Shown here one piece after another: positions 32,642 through 41,508 of a stretch of DNA of 64,000 bases. Position 1 is the stretch's first letter; every line of letters starts with the position of its first letter. The DNA comes from Amycolatopsis eburnea (GTDB taxonomy: Bacteria > Actinomycetota > Actinomycetes > Mycobacteriales > Pseudonocardiaceae), in assembly GCF_003937945.1 (NCBI RefSeq), contig NZ_RSEC01000061.1, positions 575,990 to 639,989 on the forward strand. Direction: 5' to 3'. Under the pieces are notes generated by a model. The model saw only the letters and a list, made by a program, of their open reading frames with translations, was not told the DNA's origin and did not search any database. A program made the translations under genes and the position numbers.

Positions 32642-33934
32642 ATGTTCGCAAAACGCCGGATCCCCGTTCTCGCCGCTCTCGCGGCCGTCGTCCCGCTGGC
32701 GCTGTCGGCGTGCAGCGGGGGGAGCGACGCGCCCGCTCAGCCGAGCGGGCCGGTCACCCTCACCTGGTGGCACAACGGCACCACCGATCCGATCAAGTCG
32801 ATCTGGGAGAAGGTGGTCACCGACTACCACCAGGCGCACCCCGATGTCACGATCAAGGCGCAGCCGCTGCAGAACGAGGACTTCCCCACGAAGGTGCCCC
32901 TCGCCCTGCAGGGTGCCGAGCCACCGGACGTCTACCAGTCCTGGGGCGCGGGTGAGCTGGCCTCGCAGGTCACGTCGGGCAAGCTCGCCGACATCACCGA
33001 CGCGACCAAGTCCTGGATCGGCCAGGCCGGCAAGTTCGCCGAGAGCTGGCAGGTCGACGGCAAGCAGTACGGCGTGCCGTTCGCGCAGCACTTCGTCGGC
33101 TTCTGGTACCGCAAGGACCTCTTCACCCAGGCCGGGATCACCGCGCCGCCGAAGACGATGGACGAGCTCAACGCCGCCGTCTCGGCGCTGAAGGCCAAGG
33201 GCATCGCGCCGATCGCCGTCGGCGGCAAGGACCGCTGGCCGGACGCCTTCTACTACAACTACTTCGCGGTCCGCGAATGCTCCGCCGACGTGCTCAAGCA
33301 GTCGGTGAAGGCGGTCAAGCTCGAGGACCCGTGCTGGACGAGGGCCGGGCAGGACCTGAAGAACTTCCTGGCCACGCAACCGTTCCAGACCGGGTTCGCC
33401 GGCACGCCCGCCCAGCAGGGTGCGGGCAGCTCCGCCGGCCTGGTCGCCAACGGGAAGGCGGCGATGGAGCTGCAGGGCGACTGGGAGCCCGGCACGATGT
33501 CGTCGCTGACCGAAGACAAGCAGCTGGACTCGAAGATCGGCTGGTTCGCGTTCCCGTCGGTCACCGGCGGCCAGGGCGACCCGGCGGCCGTGCTCGGCGG
33601 CGGTGACGGCTTCGCCTGCACCAGCCGCGCGTCGAAGGCGTGCGCGGACTTCCTGCAGTACCTGAACTCCGAGCCGGTGCAGACCCAGCTCGCGGCGCAG
33701 GGGACCGGCCTGCCGGTGAACGCCGCGGCGGCGAAGTCGCTGAAGACCGACACGCTCAAGGAGGTCTTCGACTACGGGACCAAGGCCCCCTACCTGCAGA
33801 TGTACTTCGACAAGGCGTTCCCGACCGCGGTCGGCGCGGCGCTGAACGACGCGGTGGCCAACATGTTCGCCGGTCAGGGCACCCCCGAGGGCATCGTGGC
33901 CGCCGTCAACCAGGCCGCGGCGGGCAACAAGTGA
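32642..33934 (+). CDS. ABC sugar-binding lipoprotein
   Basis: 430 residues. The lipoprotein signal ends in the lipobox LSAC, so C24 is lipidated and the protein is anchored outside the membrane. The mature protein is a family 1 solute-binding protein (VTLTWWHNGTTDPIKSIWEKVVTDYHQAHPDVTI). The ATG at 32642 has AGGAG eight bases upstream. It is the first gene of a four-gene operon with two permeases and a GH115 enzyme; the neighbours point to xylo-oligosaccharides or glucuronoxylan fragments as ligand. No ATPase gene is present, so a shared MsiK-type ATPase is expected. Confidence 0.92.
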   Translation: MFAKRRIPVLAALAAVVPLALSACSGGSDAPAQPSGPVTLTWWHNGTTDPIKSIWEKVVTDYHQAHPDVTIKAQPLQNEDFPTKVPLALQGAEPPDVYQSWGAGELASQVTSGKLADITDATKSWIGQAGKFAESWQVDGKQYGVPFAQHFVGFWYRKDLFTQAGITAPPKTMDELNAAVSALKAKGIAPIAVGGKDRWPDAFYYNYFAVRECSADVLKQSVKAVKLEDPCWTRAGQDLKNFLATQPFQTGFAGTPAQQGAGSSAGLVANGKAAMELQGDWEPGTMSSLTEDKQLDSKIGWFAFPSVTGGQGDPAAVLGGGDGFACTSRASKACADFLQYLNSEPVQTQLAAQGTGLPVNAAAAKSLKTDTLKEVFDYGTKAPYLQMYFDKAFPTAVGAALNDAVANMFAGQGTPEGIVAAVNQAAAGNK

Positions 33935-34902
33935 CCACGGCGACGACCCCGGTGCGGACGGCGGCGCGGCCGTCCGCACCGGCGGCCCGGCCCCGGGCGC
34001 GGCGGTCCGGCCTGGGCAAGCGGCTCGAGCTGGCGCTGCTGCTCGGGCCGGCCCTGCTGCTGTTCGCCGGGTTCGTCCTGGTGCCGATCGGGATCGCCGG
34101 GTTCTACAGCCTGTTCCAGTGGAACGGCTTCGGCCCGCTCGACGAGTTCATCGGCCTCGACAACTACGTCGACGCTTTCACGGGCGAGGTGTTCCAGGGC
34201 GCCATCGGGCACAACCTGATCATCGCCGGGCTGTCGATCGTGGTGCAGCTGCCGCTGTCGATCGGGCTGGCGATGCTGCTCAACCGGAAGCTGCGGGGCC
34301 GCACGGTGCTGCGCGCCCTGGTGTTCGCGCCGTACGTGCTTTCCGAAGCGATCACCGCGGTGATCTGGGTGCAGATGCTGCAGCCGGGCGGCTTCACCGA
34401 CCAGCTGCTCAAGGGTGCCGGGCTCGGCGGCCTGGTCCACGAGTGGCTGGCCGACCCGGGCATCGTGCTCTACACGCTGTTCGCGGTGATCACGTGGAAG
34501 TACATCGGCTTCGGCATCATCCTGCTGCTCGCCGGCCTCCAAGGGGTGCCGGCCGAGCTGCGCGAAGCCGCCGCGCTCGACGGCGCGTCCGCGTGGCAGA
34601 CCACCCGGCACGTCGTGCTCCCGCTGCTCGGGCCGACGATCCGGATCTGGATCTTCCTTTCGGTGATCGGGTCCCTGCAGCTGTTCGACGTCGTCTGGAT
34701 CATGACGCTCGGCGGCCCGGCGAACGCGTCGACGACGATGGCGACCTACCTGGTCGACCACGGCTTCAAGCGCTACGAGTTCGGGTTCGGTTCGGCGGTC
34801 GCGGTGATCCTGTTCGTCATCTGCTTCGTGTTCGCCCTGCTGTACCAGCGGTTCGCGCTCCGCCGCGACACCGAGGGCGCCCTGACGAGGATGGTGGGCT
34901 GA
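33931..34902 (+). CDS. ABC sugar permease (MalF/UgpA type)
   Basis: 323 residues with six TM helices. The EAA loop that contacts the ATPase is visible: ELREAAALDGASAWQTTRHVVLPLLGPTI. The GTG start overlaps the stop of the binding-protein gene (GTGA). The N-terminal 30 residues are Pro/Ala/Arg-rich and cytoplasmic. It is the first of two permeases of the importer. Confidence 0.92.
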   Translation: MTTATTPVRTAARPSAPAARPRARRSGLGKRLELALLLGPALLLFAGFVLVPIGIAGFYSLFQWNGFGPLDEFIGLDNYVDAFTGEVFQGAIGHNLIIAGLSIVVQLPLSIGLAMLLNRKLRGRTVLRALVFAPYVLSEAITAVIWVQMLQPGGFTDQLLKGAGLGGLVHEWLADPGIVLYTLFAVITWKYIGFGIILLLAGLQGVPAELREAAALDGASAWQTTRHVVLPLLGPTIRIWIFLSVIGSLQLFDVVWIMTLGGPANASTTMATYLVDHGFKRYEFGFGSAVAVILFVICFVFALLYQRFALRRDTEGALTRMVG

Positions 34903-35726
34903 TGCGCTCGCGCAGGTTCGGCATGGCGACGGGCTACCTCGCGGCGATCGTCGTGCTCGGCGTGACCGTGGTGCCGCTGCTGTTCGTGGTGCTCGGCGGG
35001 TTCCGCACCAACGCCCAGATCAACAACGACCCGGCCGGGCTGCCCGGCCCGTGGGTGACGGACAACTACGCCTCGGTCCTCGGCTCGGGCGCGTTCTGGA
35101 CGTTCCTCGGCAACAGCGCGCTGATCGCCGTGATCGCGACCGCGGTCGCCGTCGGCTTGGGCTCGATGGCCGGCTACGCGTTGTCGCGGTACCACTTCAA
35201 GGGCCGGGAGGCGTTGTACACGCTGTTCACGCTCGGCCTGCTCTTCCCGCTCACGGTGGCGACGCTGCCGCTGTACCTGTGGCTGCGCCAGCTCGGCATG
35301 CTCGAGAGCTTCTGGGGCGTGGCGATCCCCGAGGCGGCGTTTTCCCTGCCGGTGACGATCGTGATCCTGCGCCCGTTCATGCACGCCATCCCCGGCGAGC
35401 TCGAGGACGCCGCCGTGCTCGACGGCGCGAGCAGGCTCGGCTTCTTCTGGCGCATCCTGCTGCCGCTGTCGGCGCCCGCGCTGACCACGGTCGCCGTGCT
35501 CGCCTTCGTCACCAGCTGGAACGCCTACCTGCTGCCGCTGCTGGTGTTCAACGACTCCGCGCACTTCACGCTGCCCCTCGGCGTCGCCCAGTTCCAGTCC
35601 CAGTTCTCCCAGGACACCGCCCGGGTGCTGGCGTTCACCGCGCTGTCGATGATCCCGGCGCTCGCGTTCTTCGTGCTCGCCGAACGGCGCATCGTCGGCG
35701 GGCTGACCGGATCCGTGAAGGGCTGA
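34902..35726 (+). CDS. ABC sugar permease (MalG/UgpE type)
   Basis: 274 residues with six TM helices. The EAA loop is ELEDAAVLDGASRLGFFWRILLPLSAPAL. The ATG shares its first base with the stop of the preceding permease (TGATG). Together with the first permease it forms the membrane channel of the carbohydrate importer. The downstream GH115 gene follows after 14 bp. Confidence 0.92.
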   Translation: MRSRRFGMATGYLAAIVVLGVTVVPLLFVVLGGFRTNAQINNDPAGLPGPWVTDNYASVLGSGAFWTFLGNSALIAVIATAVAVGLGSMAGYALSRYHFKGREALYTLFTLGLLFPLTVATLPLYLWLRQLGMLESFWGVAIPEAAFSLPVTIVILRPFMHAIPGELEDAAVLDGASRLGFFWRILLPLSAPALTTVAVLAFVTSWNAYLLPLLVFNDSAHFTLPLGVAQFQSQFSQDTARVLAFTALSMIPALAFFVLAERRIVGGLTGSVKG

Positions 35727-35740
35727 CTCAGGAGGTCCCC

Positions 35741-38719
35741 GTGCCGTCCGAGGTCCACCGTCGTACCTTTCTGCAGCTGCTCGCACTGGCCGGGGCCGGC
35801 TCGGCCGCGCTGCCGGGACTCGCCGAAGCGGGGACCGGGTTCCCGCTGGTGTCGCGGGGGAAGGCCGCGACGATCGTGGTCGCCCCCGGCGACCTGCCGG
35901 GGGTCCGGCGGGTCGCCGGGGACCTGGCCGCGGACGTCGAGCGCGTCACCGGCGTCCGGCCCGCCGTCACCGACGCGGTGCCCGCCGGCGGGCCGGTCGT
36001 GCTGGTCGGCACGCTCGGCCACAGCCCGCTGGTCGACGACCTGGTCCGGGCCGGGCGCCTGGACGTCCGGGACGTCGAAGGCAAGTGGGAGACCTCGCTC
36101 AGCCAGGTCGTCGACGGGCGGCTCGTGCTCACCGGCAGCGACCAGCGGGGCGTCATCTACGGCGTCTACGAGGTTTCCCGGCGGATCGGCGTGTCGCCGT
36201 GGTACTGGTGGGCCGACGTGCCGCCGCGGAGGCAGTCCGAGCTGCACTTCCCGGGGGAGCGCTTCAGCCTGGGCACCCCGCACGTGAAGTACCGCGGGTT
36301 CTTCATCAACGACGAAAACCCGGCGCTCGGCACCTGGGCGCCGGCGTACTTCGGGCCGGGGCTCGCGCCGGGCTACCCCAACGGCTTCAACCGCCACTTC
36401 TACGCCAAGGTGTTCGAGACGATGCTGCGGCTGCGGGCCAACTACCTGTGGCCCGCGGTGTGGGGGCGGGCCTTCGCCGAGGACGACCCGCTCAACCACG
36501 CGACGGCCAAGGAGTACGGCGTCGTCATGGGCACCTCGCACGAGGCGCCGATGATGCGCGGCATCGAGGAGTGGAACCGGCACGCGACGCCCGGGCACGA
36601 CCCGTACGGCGGCACCGGGGAGTGGAGCTTCCGCCGCAACGGCGAGGCCATCAAGGCGTACTGGACCGACGGCATCCGCCGGATGGCGCGCGAGGGCTTC
36701 GAAGGCGTCGTCACCCTCGGCATGCGCGGCAACGGCGACGTCGGCCTGCCCGACGGCGACGGCATCGAGCTGATGCAGGAGATCATCGCGGCCGAGCGGG
36801 ACATCCTCGCGCGCGAACTGAGCACCGACGTCCCGCAGGTGTGGACGCTCTACAAGGAGGTCCAGCGGTACTGGGCGAAGGGCCTGCGGCCGCCGGACGA
36901 CGTCATCGTGGTGTTCACCGACGACAACTGGGGCAACATCCGCAAGCAGCCGGACCTCTCGCTGCCCCCGCACCCTGGCGGGTACGGGCTGTACTACCAC
37001 TTCGACTACGTCGGGGGCGGCCGCAACTACAAGTGGGTCGACACCGCGCTGATCGCGAACACGTGGGAGCAGCTGAACCAGGCCGCGTCCTACGGGAACG
37101 ACCGGCTGTGGGTGGCGAACGTCGGGGACATGAAGGGCAACGAGCTGCCGCTGCAGTTCTTCCTCGACTACGCCTGGAACCCCGCGGCGTGGCCGGCCGA
37201 CCGGCTGGCCACCTGGGAGCGGGAGTTCGCCGCGGAGAACTTCGGCGGGGCACTGGCGGCCGACATCGCCGGGGTGCTGCACGACTACGGGCGGCTGCAG
37301 TCCCGGCGCAAACCGGAGCTGCTGAACCGGCGGATCACCCTCGCCGCGGACGGCACCATCACCTACGACGACCAGGCGACGCCGTTCAGCCTGGAGAACT
37401 ACGGCGAGCTGGACCGGGTCACCGCGGAGTGGCAGGACCTGGGAGCGCGGGCCGGCCGGATCGCCGCCCGGGTACCCGCGGGCTACCGGGACGCCTTCTA
37501 CGAACTGGTGGGCTACGAGGTCCAGGCGACGGCGAACCTGTACGCGTTGCGGCGCGCGGAGTTCACGAACCTGCTGTACGTGACCCAGGGGCGGGCTTCG
37601 GCGAACGGGCTCGCCGCCGTCACCGAGGCCCGGTTCGCCGACGACCTGGCGCTCGCGGAGAAGTACAACACCGGCATCGCGGGCGGGAAGTGGCGGGGGT
37701 TCCAGACCCAGCCGCACATCGACTACGGCGACGTCGAACGGTACGGGCCGAACGCGCCGTGGCAGCAGCCGGAGCTGAACAACGTGGCCCTGCCGGACGT
37801 GATCTTCCCGGCGGTGCGCCGCATCGACGTCCCCGAAGCGGCCTCGCTGGGCGTGGCGGTCGACGGGTCCCTCGACGCGTGGCCGGGCGCGCCGGGACGG
37901 CCGGTGCTGCCGGAGTTCAGCCCGTGGCAAAGCGCGCCGGCGCAGTACCTCGACGTGTTCAACCGCGGCCGGACGCCGTTCCGCTGCACGGTCACGCCGG
38001 GCGCGCCGTGGGTCCGCGTCGAGCCGCGCGGCGGGCGAGTGGAGGAGGAGCTGCGGATGACCGTGCGCATCGACTGGGCCCGGGCGCCCCGGGGGACGAC
38101 GACGGTGCCGATCACGGTGTCGGGCGCCGGTGCGTCGGTCGTGGTGGACGCGGTGGTGCGGAACCGCGAGCTGCCGCTGCCGTGGCGCCGCGGGTTCGTG
38201 GAGGCGGGCGGCTACGTGTCGGTCGAAGCGCCGCACTGCAGCGCGAACGTCGGCGCCGGTCCGGTTTCCTGGCGGCGCGTCCCGGACCTGGGGATGACGC
38301 CGTTCCCGGTGACCGCCGCGAGCGCGGCGCCCGGCGCGGGTGCCCGGCTGGAGTACCGGATGACGTTGTTCACCGCCGGGCCGGTCACGGTGTGGGCCCA
38401 CCTTGCGCCGCGCAACAACGTGCTGGCCGGCGACGGGCTGCGGTACGCGGTCTCGTTCGACGACGCGGAGCCGCAGGTCGTCAACACCACGAAGGCGACC
38501 GGCGCCGATGACACCTCGATGAACCGCCAGTGGGAGCGGACGACGTCGGACAACGTGAACCTGACGTCGACGACGCACGTGGTGGGGACGCCCGGCCCGC
38601 ACGTGCTGAAGTTCTGGATGGTGGACCCGGCCGTGGTGCTGCGCAAGCTGGTGGTGGACACCGGCGGCCTGCGGCCGAGCTACCTCGGACCGCCGGAGAG
38701 CATGCGGTGGCCGGGATGA
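35741..38719 (+). CDS. GH115 xylan alpha-1,2-glucuronidase, Tat-exported
   Basis: 992 residues, close to the usual GH115 size. The GTG start has a perfect AGGAGG at the right distance. The N-terminus HRRTFLQLLALAGAGSAALPGLAEA is a twin-arginine signal. The enzyme body shows GH115-like segments: GRLVLTGSDQRGVIYGVYEVSRRIGVSPWYWWADVP, VKYRGFFINDENPALGTWAP, MLRLRANYLWPAVWGRAF, HEAPMMRGIEEWNR and VIVVFTDDNWGNIRK. It should remove (methyl-)glucuronic acid side chains from xylan. Placement behind the sugar importer links debranching to uptake. The C-terminal beta-sandwich (from about residue 830) is usual for the family. Confidence 0.9.
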   Translation: MPSEVHRRTFLQLLALAGAGSAALPGLAEAGTGFPLVSRGKAATIVVAPGDLPGVRRVAGDLAADVERVTGVRPAVTDAVPAGGPVVLVGTLGHSPLVDDLVRAGRLDVRDVEGKWETSLSQVVDGRLVLTGSDQRGVIYGVYEVSRRIGVSPWYWWADVPPRRQSELHFPGERFSLGTPHVKYRGFFINDENPALGTWAPAYFGPGLAPGYPNGFNRHFYAKVFETMLRLRANYLWPAVWGRAFAEDDPLNHATAKEYGVVMGTSHEAPMMRGIEEWNRHATPGHDPYGGTGEWSFRRNGEAIKAYWTDGIRRMAREGFEGVVTLGMRGNGDVGLPDGDGIELMQEIIAAERDILARELSTDVPQVWTLYKEVQRYWAKGLRPPDDVIVVFTDDNWGNIRKQPDLSLPPHPGGYGLYYHFDYVGGGRNYKWVDTALIANTWEQLNQAASYGNDRLWVANVGDMKGNELPLQFFLDYAWNPAAWPADRLATWEREFAAENFGGALAADIAGVLHDYGRLQSRRKPELLNRRITLAADGTITYDDQATPFSLENYGELDRVTAEWQDLGARAGRIAARVPAGYRDAFYELVGYEVQATANLYALRRAEFTNLLYVTQGRASANGLAAVTEARFADDLALAEKYNTGIAGGKWRGFQTQPHIDYGDVERYGPNAPWQQPELNNVALPDVIFPAVRRIDVPEAASLGVAVDGSLDAWPGAPGRPVLPEFSPWQSAPAQYLDVFNRGRTPFRCTVTPGAPWVRVEPRGGRVEEELRMTVRIDWARAPRGTTTVPITVSGAGASVVVDAVVRNRELPLPWRRGFVEAGGYVSVEAPHCSANVGAGPVSWRRVPDLGMTPFPVTAASAAPGAGARLEYRMTLFTAGPVTVWAHLAPRNNVLAGDGLRYAVSFDDAEPQVVNTTKATGADDTSMNRQWERTTSDNVNLTSTTHVVGTPGPHVLKFWMVDPAVVLRKLVVDTGGLRPSYLGPPESMRWPG

Positions 38720-38737
38720 GCCCCCCGCGGCCCCCGT

Positions 38738-38782
38738 CGCGGAGCTTTCACGTGAAAGCTACGCGGAGCTTTCACGTGAAAG
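38738..38782. repeat. Tandem palindromes between converging genes
   Basis: Two copies of a 21-bp unit (38738-38758 and 38762-38782, period 24), each holding the perfect 14-bp palindrome CTTTCACGTGAAAG. They lie between the 3' ends of GH115 and the second lacI gene, where they could end transcription from both sides. Confidence 0.75.
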
Positions 38783-38807
38783 TGGCGCGGCCGGCCCTCG
38801 CGGGCGG

Positions 38808-39878
38808 CTACCGGCGGACGACGGAGAGGACCTCGGTGCGGCGGTGGGCCGGGGCCGCCGTGCTCTGGCGCACCACCAGGCTGGTCGCCAGCTCCACCCG
38901 GTGGCTCTCCGGGTGCACCCCGCGGGCCAGCGAGATCGCCAGCCGCGCGCCCGTCGCGGCCATCTCCTGCAGGGGCTGGCGGATCGTCGTCAGCTCCGGG
39001 GTCAGCCAGCGGGCGATCGGCAGGTCGTCGAACCCCACCACGCTCAGGTCGTCCGGGATGCGCAGCCCCGCGCCGCGGGCGGCTTCGTACACGCCCAGCG
39101 CCTGCAGGTCGCTGCCGGCGAAGACCGCGGTCGGCGGATCCGGGAGGGTGAGCAGTGATGCCAGCTCGCGGTAACCCGAGCGGACGTGGAAGTCGCCGCG
39201 GCGGACCAGGGCCGGGTCGAACGCCAGGCCCGCCGTCTCCAGCGCCGTGCGGTAGCCGTCGATGCGCGCCCGGCTGCACAGCACGCCTTCCGGCCCGCCG
39301 ATCATCGCGATCCGGCGGTGGCCCAGCTCCACCAGGTGCCGGGTCGCGGTCAGGCCGCCCTGCCAGTTCGTGGCCCCGATCGAGGGCGTCTCCGGGCCGG
39401 GGGCACCGGCCGGGTCGACCACGACCAGCGGGATGTCGCGGGCGCGCAGCTTGGCCAGCTGCCCGCCGGTGAAGTCCGAGCAGACCGAGACGATGCCGAC
39501 CGGGCGGCGGGCGAGGACGCTCTCCAGCCAGCTCTGGCCGGGGGTGTGCCGTCCCGACGATTCCGCGAGCACGACCGCCATTCCGTTTTCGCGGGCGACG
39601 CACTCGACCCCGCGGATGATTTCCAGTGCCCACGTGCTTTCGAGTTCGTGGAACATCAGTTCCAGCAATCGTGAACGGCGGGACCGCTCGTCGGCCCGGC
39701 GGCGGTAACCGTATTTCCCGATAACGGCTTCCACCCGGGCCCGGGTGCTTTCGGAGACGTCCGGGCGACCGTTCAGCACTTTCGAAACGGTCGGTACCGA
39801 AACGCCGGTCTCGGCGGCGATCCGGGCGATCGTGACCCGGGACGCGGTCGGCTCGAGTTCCTCGGACTTCGTTGTCAT
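38808..39878 (-). CDS. LacI-family repressor of the GH10 xylanase (second copy)
   Basis: 356 residues. HTH: VTIARIAAETGVSVPTVSKVLNGRPDVSESTRARVEAVIGKYGYRRR. The effector domain follows (LLELMFHELESTWALEIIRGVECVA). It is divergent from the xylanase gene across 81 bp that contain CGAAA boxes known to mediate xylan control in Streptomyces-type actinomycetes. It differs clearly from the first lacI copy, so the locus may sense two different sugars. Confidence 0.9.
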   Translation of the reverse strand: MTTKSEELEPTASRVTIARIAAETGVSVPTVSKVLNGRPDVSESTRARVEAVIGKYGYRRRADERSRRSRLLELMFHELESTWALEIIRGVECVARENGMAVVLAESSGRHTPGQSWLESVLARRPVGIVSVCSDFTGGQLAKLRARDIPLVVVDPAGAPGPETPSIGATNWQGGLTATRHLVELGHRRIAMIGGPEGVLCSRARIDGYRTALETAGLAFDPALVRRGDFHVRSGYRELASLLTLPDPPTAVFAGSDLQALGVYEAARGAGLRIPDDLSVVGFDDLPIARWLTPELTTIRQPLQEMAATGARLAISLARGVHPESHRVELATSLVVRQSTAAPAHRRTEVLSVVRR

Positions 39879-39897
39879 GGAGGAGATTCTAGGTCAT

Positions 39898-39930
39898 CGA
39901 AACCTGATTTGAAACGCCTCGAAACTTTCG
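39898..39930. promoter_or_regulatory. CGAAA operator boxes of the xylanase promoter
   Basis: CGAAA at 39898-39902, TGAAA at 39910-39914 and the perfect palindrome CGAAACTTTCG at 39920-39930, all within 62 bp upstream of the xylanase start. CGAAA repeats are established regulatory elements of actinomycete xylanase promoters; use by the divergent LacI protein is inference. Confidence 0.7.
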
Positions 39931-39959
39931 GTTCGCCATTGTCGATGGAAGGGTGCAAG

Positions 39960-40976
39960 ATGCTGAGAAGAATTCCGAAGAAACGCGCTGCCGCGGTGCT
40001 CGCCGCCGTCGCCGGTATCGCGGTGTGGCAGGCGCCGGCGGCGTCCGCGTCGGTTCCGCTGCAATACACCACGAACCGCTACGTCGGCAGCGCGGTCGCC
40101 GCGTCGTACCTGGCGTCGGAACCCGATTACCGGGCCGTGCTGACCCGCGAATTCGACAACGTCACCCCCGAGAACGAGATGAAGTGGGGCACCGTCGAAG
40201 CCGTCCGCGGGCAGTACGACTGGTCGGGCGCGGACGCGATCGTGCGCTACGCCCAGGAGCACCACAAGACCGTCCGCGGGCACACGCTCGTCTGGCACTC
40301 CCAGCTCCCCGACTGGGTCGCCGCGCTGCCCGCCGACGAGCTGCGCCGGGTCCTGCGCGACCACATCACGACGGAAGTCAAGCGGTACAAGGGAAAGGTC
40401 CGCGCCTGGGACGTCGTCAACGAGATCTTCAACGAGGACGGCACGCGGCGCGACACGGTGTTCCGGCAGAAGCTCGGCGACGGCTTCGTCGCCGACGTCT
40501 TCCGCTGGGCGCACGCGGCCGACCCGAAGGCGACGCTGTACATCAACGACTACAACATCGAAGGCCGCAACCCGAAGAGCGACGCCGTGTACGAGCTGGT
40601 GAAGACCCTGCGGCGGCAGGGCGTGCCGATCGGCGGCGTCGGGATCCAGGGGCACCTGTCGATCCAGTACGGCTTCCCGGGCGAGTACCGGGAAAATCTG
40701 GCCCGGCTGGCGAAGCTCGGCGTGGACGTCGCGATCACGGAGGCGGACGTCCGCGTCCCGACCCCGGCCACCGCCGCGGGCCTCGAGACCCAGGCGAGCT
40801 ACTTCGGGCAGCTCTGGGACGGCTGCCAGGCGGTCCGCCGCTGCGTCGAGTTCACGACGTGGGGCTTCACGGACCGGCACTCCTGGGTGCCGGACGTCTT
40901 CCCCGGTGAGGGCGCGGCCTGCCTCTTCGACGAGAACCTGAACCCGAAACCGGCCTACACCCGCATCAACCCCTGA
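39960..40976 (+). CDS. xynA: Secreted GH10 endo-1,4-beta-xylanase
   Basis: 338 residues. The ATG at 39960 is preferred because GGAAGGG lies six bases upstream. The signal peptide ends near ASA at residue 30. The acid/base glutamate is E155 in DVVNEIFNEDG, and the nucleophile is E261 in VAITEADVR. WHSQLPDW and GVGIQGHLS are typical GH10 subsite segments. It has no carbohydrate-binding module and cuts the xylan backbone outside the cell. The 3' end overlaps the converging CE4 gene by 11 bp. Upstream CGAAA boxes and a divergent LacI gene indicate substrate induction. Confidence 0.95.
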   Translation: MLRRIPKKRAAAVLAAVAGIAVWQAPAASASVPLQYTTNRYVGSAVAASYLASEPDYRAVLTREFDNVTPENEMKWGTVEAVRGQYDWSGADAIVRYAQEHHKTVRGHTLVWHSQLPDWVAALPADELRRVLRDHITTEVKRYKGKVRAWDVVNEIFNEDGTRRDTVFRQKLGDGFVADVFRWAHAADPKATLYINDYNIEGRNPKSDAVYELVKTLRRQGVPIGGVGIQGHLSIQYGFPGEYRENLARLAKLGVDVAITEADVRVPTPATAAGLETQASYFGQLWDGCQAVRRCVEFTTWGFTDRHSWVPDVFPGEGAACLFDENLNPKPAYTRINP

Positions 40977-41508
40977 CCGGACCGGTCCGCAGCCCGCGGG
41001 CGGCGAGCGCCGCCAGGACGCGGGGAACCGCCTCGACGGTGGCCGGGCGGCCTTCGTGCATCAGCACGACGCCGCCCGGCTCCACCGCCGACGCCGCCGT
41101 CACGATCTCGTCCGCCGGCGCGCCCGCCCAGTCGCGGGTGTCGACGCTCCACAGCACCTCGGTGAGGCCGTGGCCGGCGGCGGCCGACGCCACGGCCCGG
41201 TCGGTGTCGCCGTAGGGCGGCCGGAACAGCACCGGGCGGACGCCGGTGAGCGAGGTCAGGAGTTCCTGGGTCCGGCGGATCTCCGCGTCGCGGGCGGCGG
41301 GGTCCACAGTGGTCAGCCGCGGGTGCGTCCACGTGTGGTTGCCCAGCACGTGCCCGGCGCCGGCGATCGCCCGCACCAGGTCCGGGTGCGCCTCGGCGTG
41401 CTCGCCCCACAGGAAGAACGTCGCCCGCACGTCGCCGAGCGCGGCCAGCAGGGCCGGCGTGGTCGACGGGTACGGGCCGTCGTCGAAGGTGAGGGCGACC
41501 GTGCTCAT
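40966..41508 (-). CDS. CE4 polysaccharide deacetylase (NodB domain)
   Basis: 180 residues, essentially just the NodB domain. Motifs: TFDDGPYP (motif 1, catalytic and metal Asp), GNHTWTHP (motif 2, metal histidines), FRPPYGDTD (motif 3), DTRDW (motif 4) and VVLMHEG (motif 5). No signal peptide or TM helix is visible, so the location is uncertain; a cytoplasmic enzyme would be unusual. The ATG overlaps the stop of the upstream desaturase gene by 4 bp (ATGA). The substrate could be chitin or xylan oligomers, peptidoglycan, or a small molecule. Confidence 0.85.
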   Translation of the reverse strand: MSTVALTFDDGPYPSTTPALLAALGDVRATFFLWGEHAEAHPDLVRAIAGAGHVLGNHTWTHPRLTTVDPAARDAEIRRTQELLTSLTGVRPVLFRPPYGDTDRAVASAAAGHGLTEVLWSVDTRDWAGAPADEIVTAASAVEPGGVVLMHEGRPATVEAVPRVLAALAARGLRTGPVRG

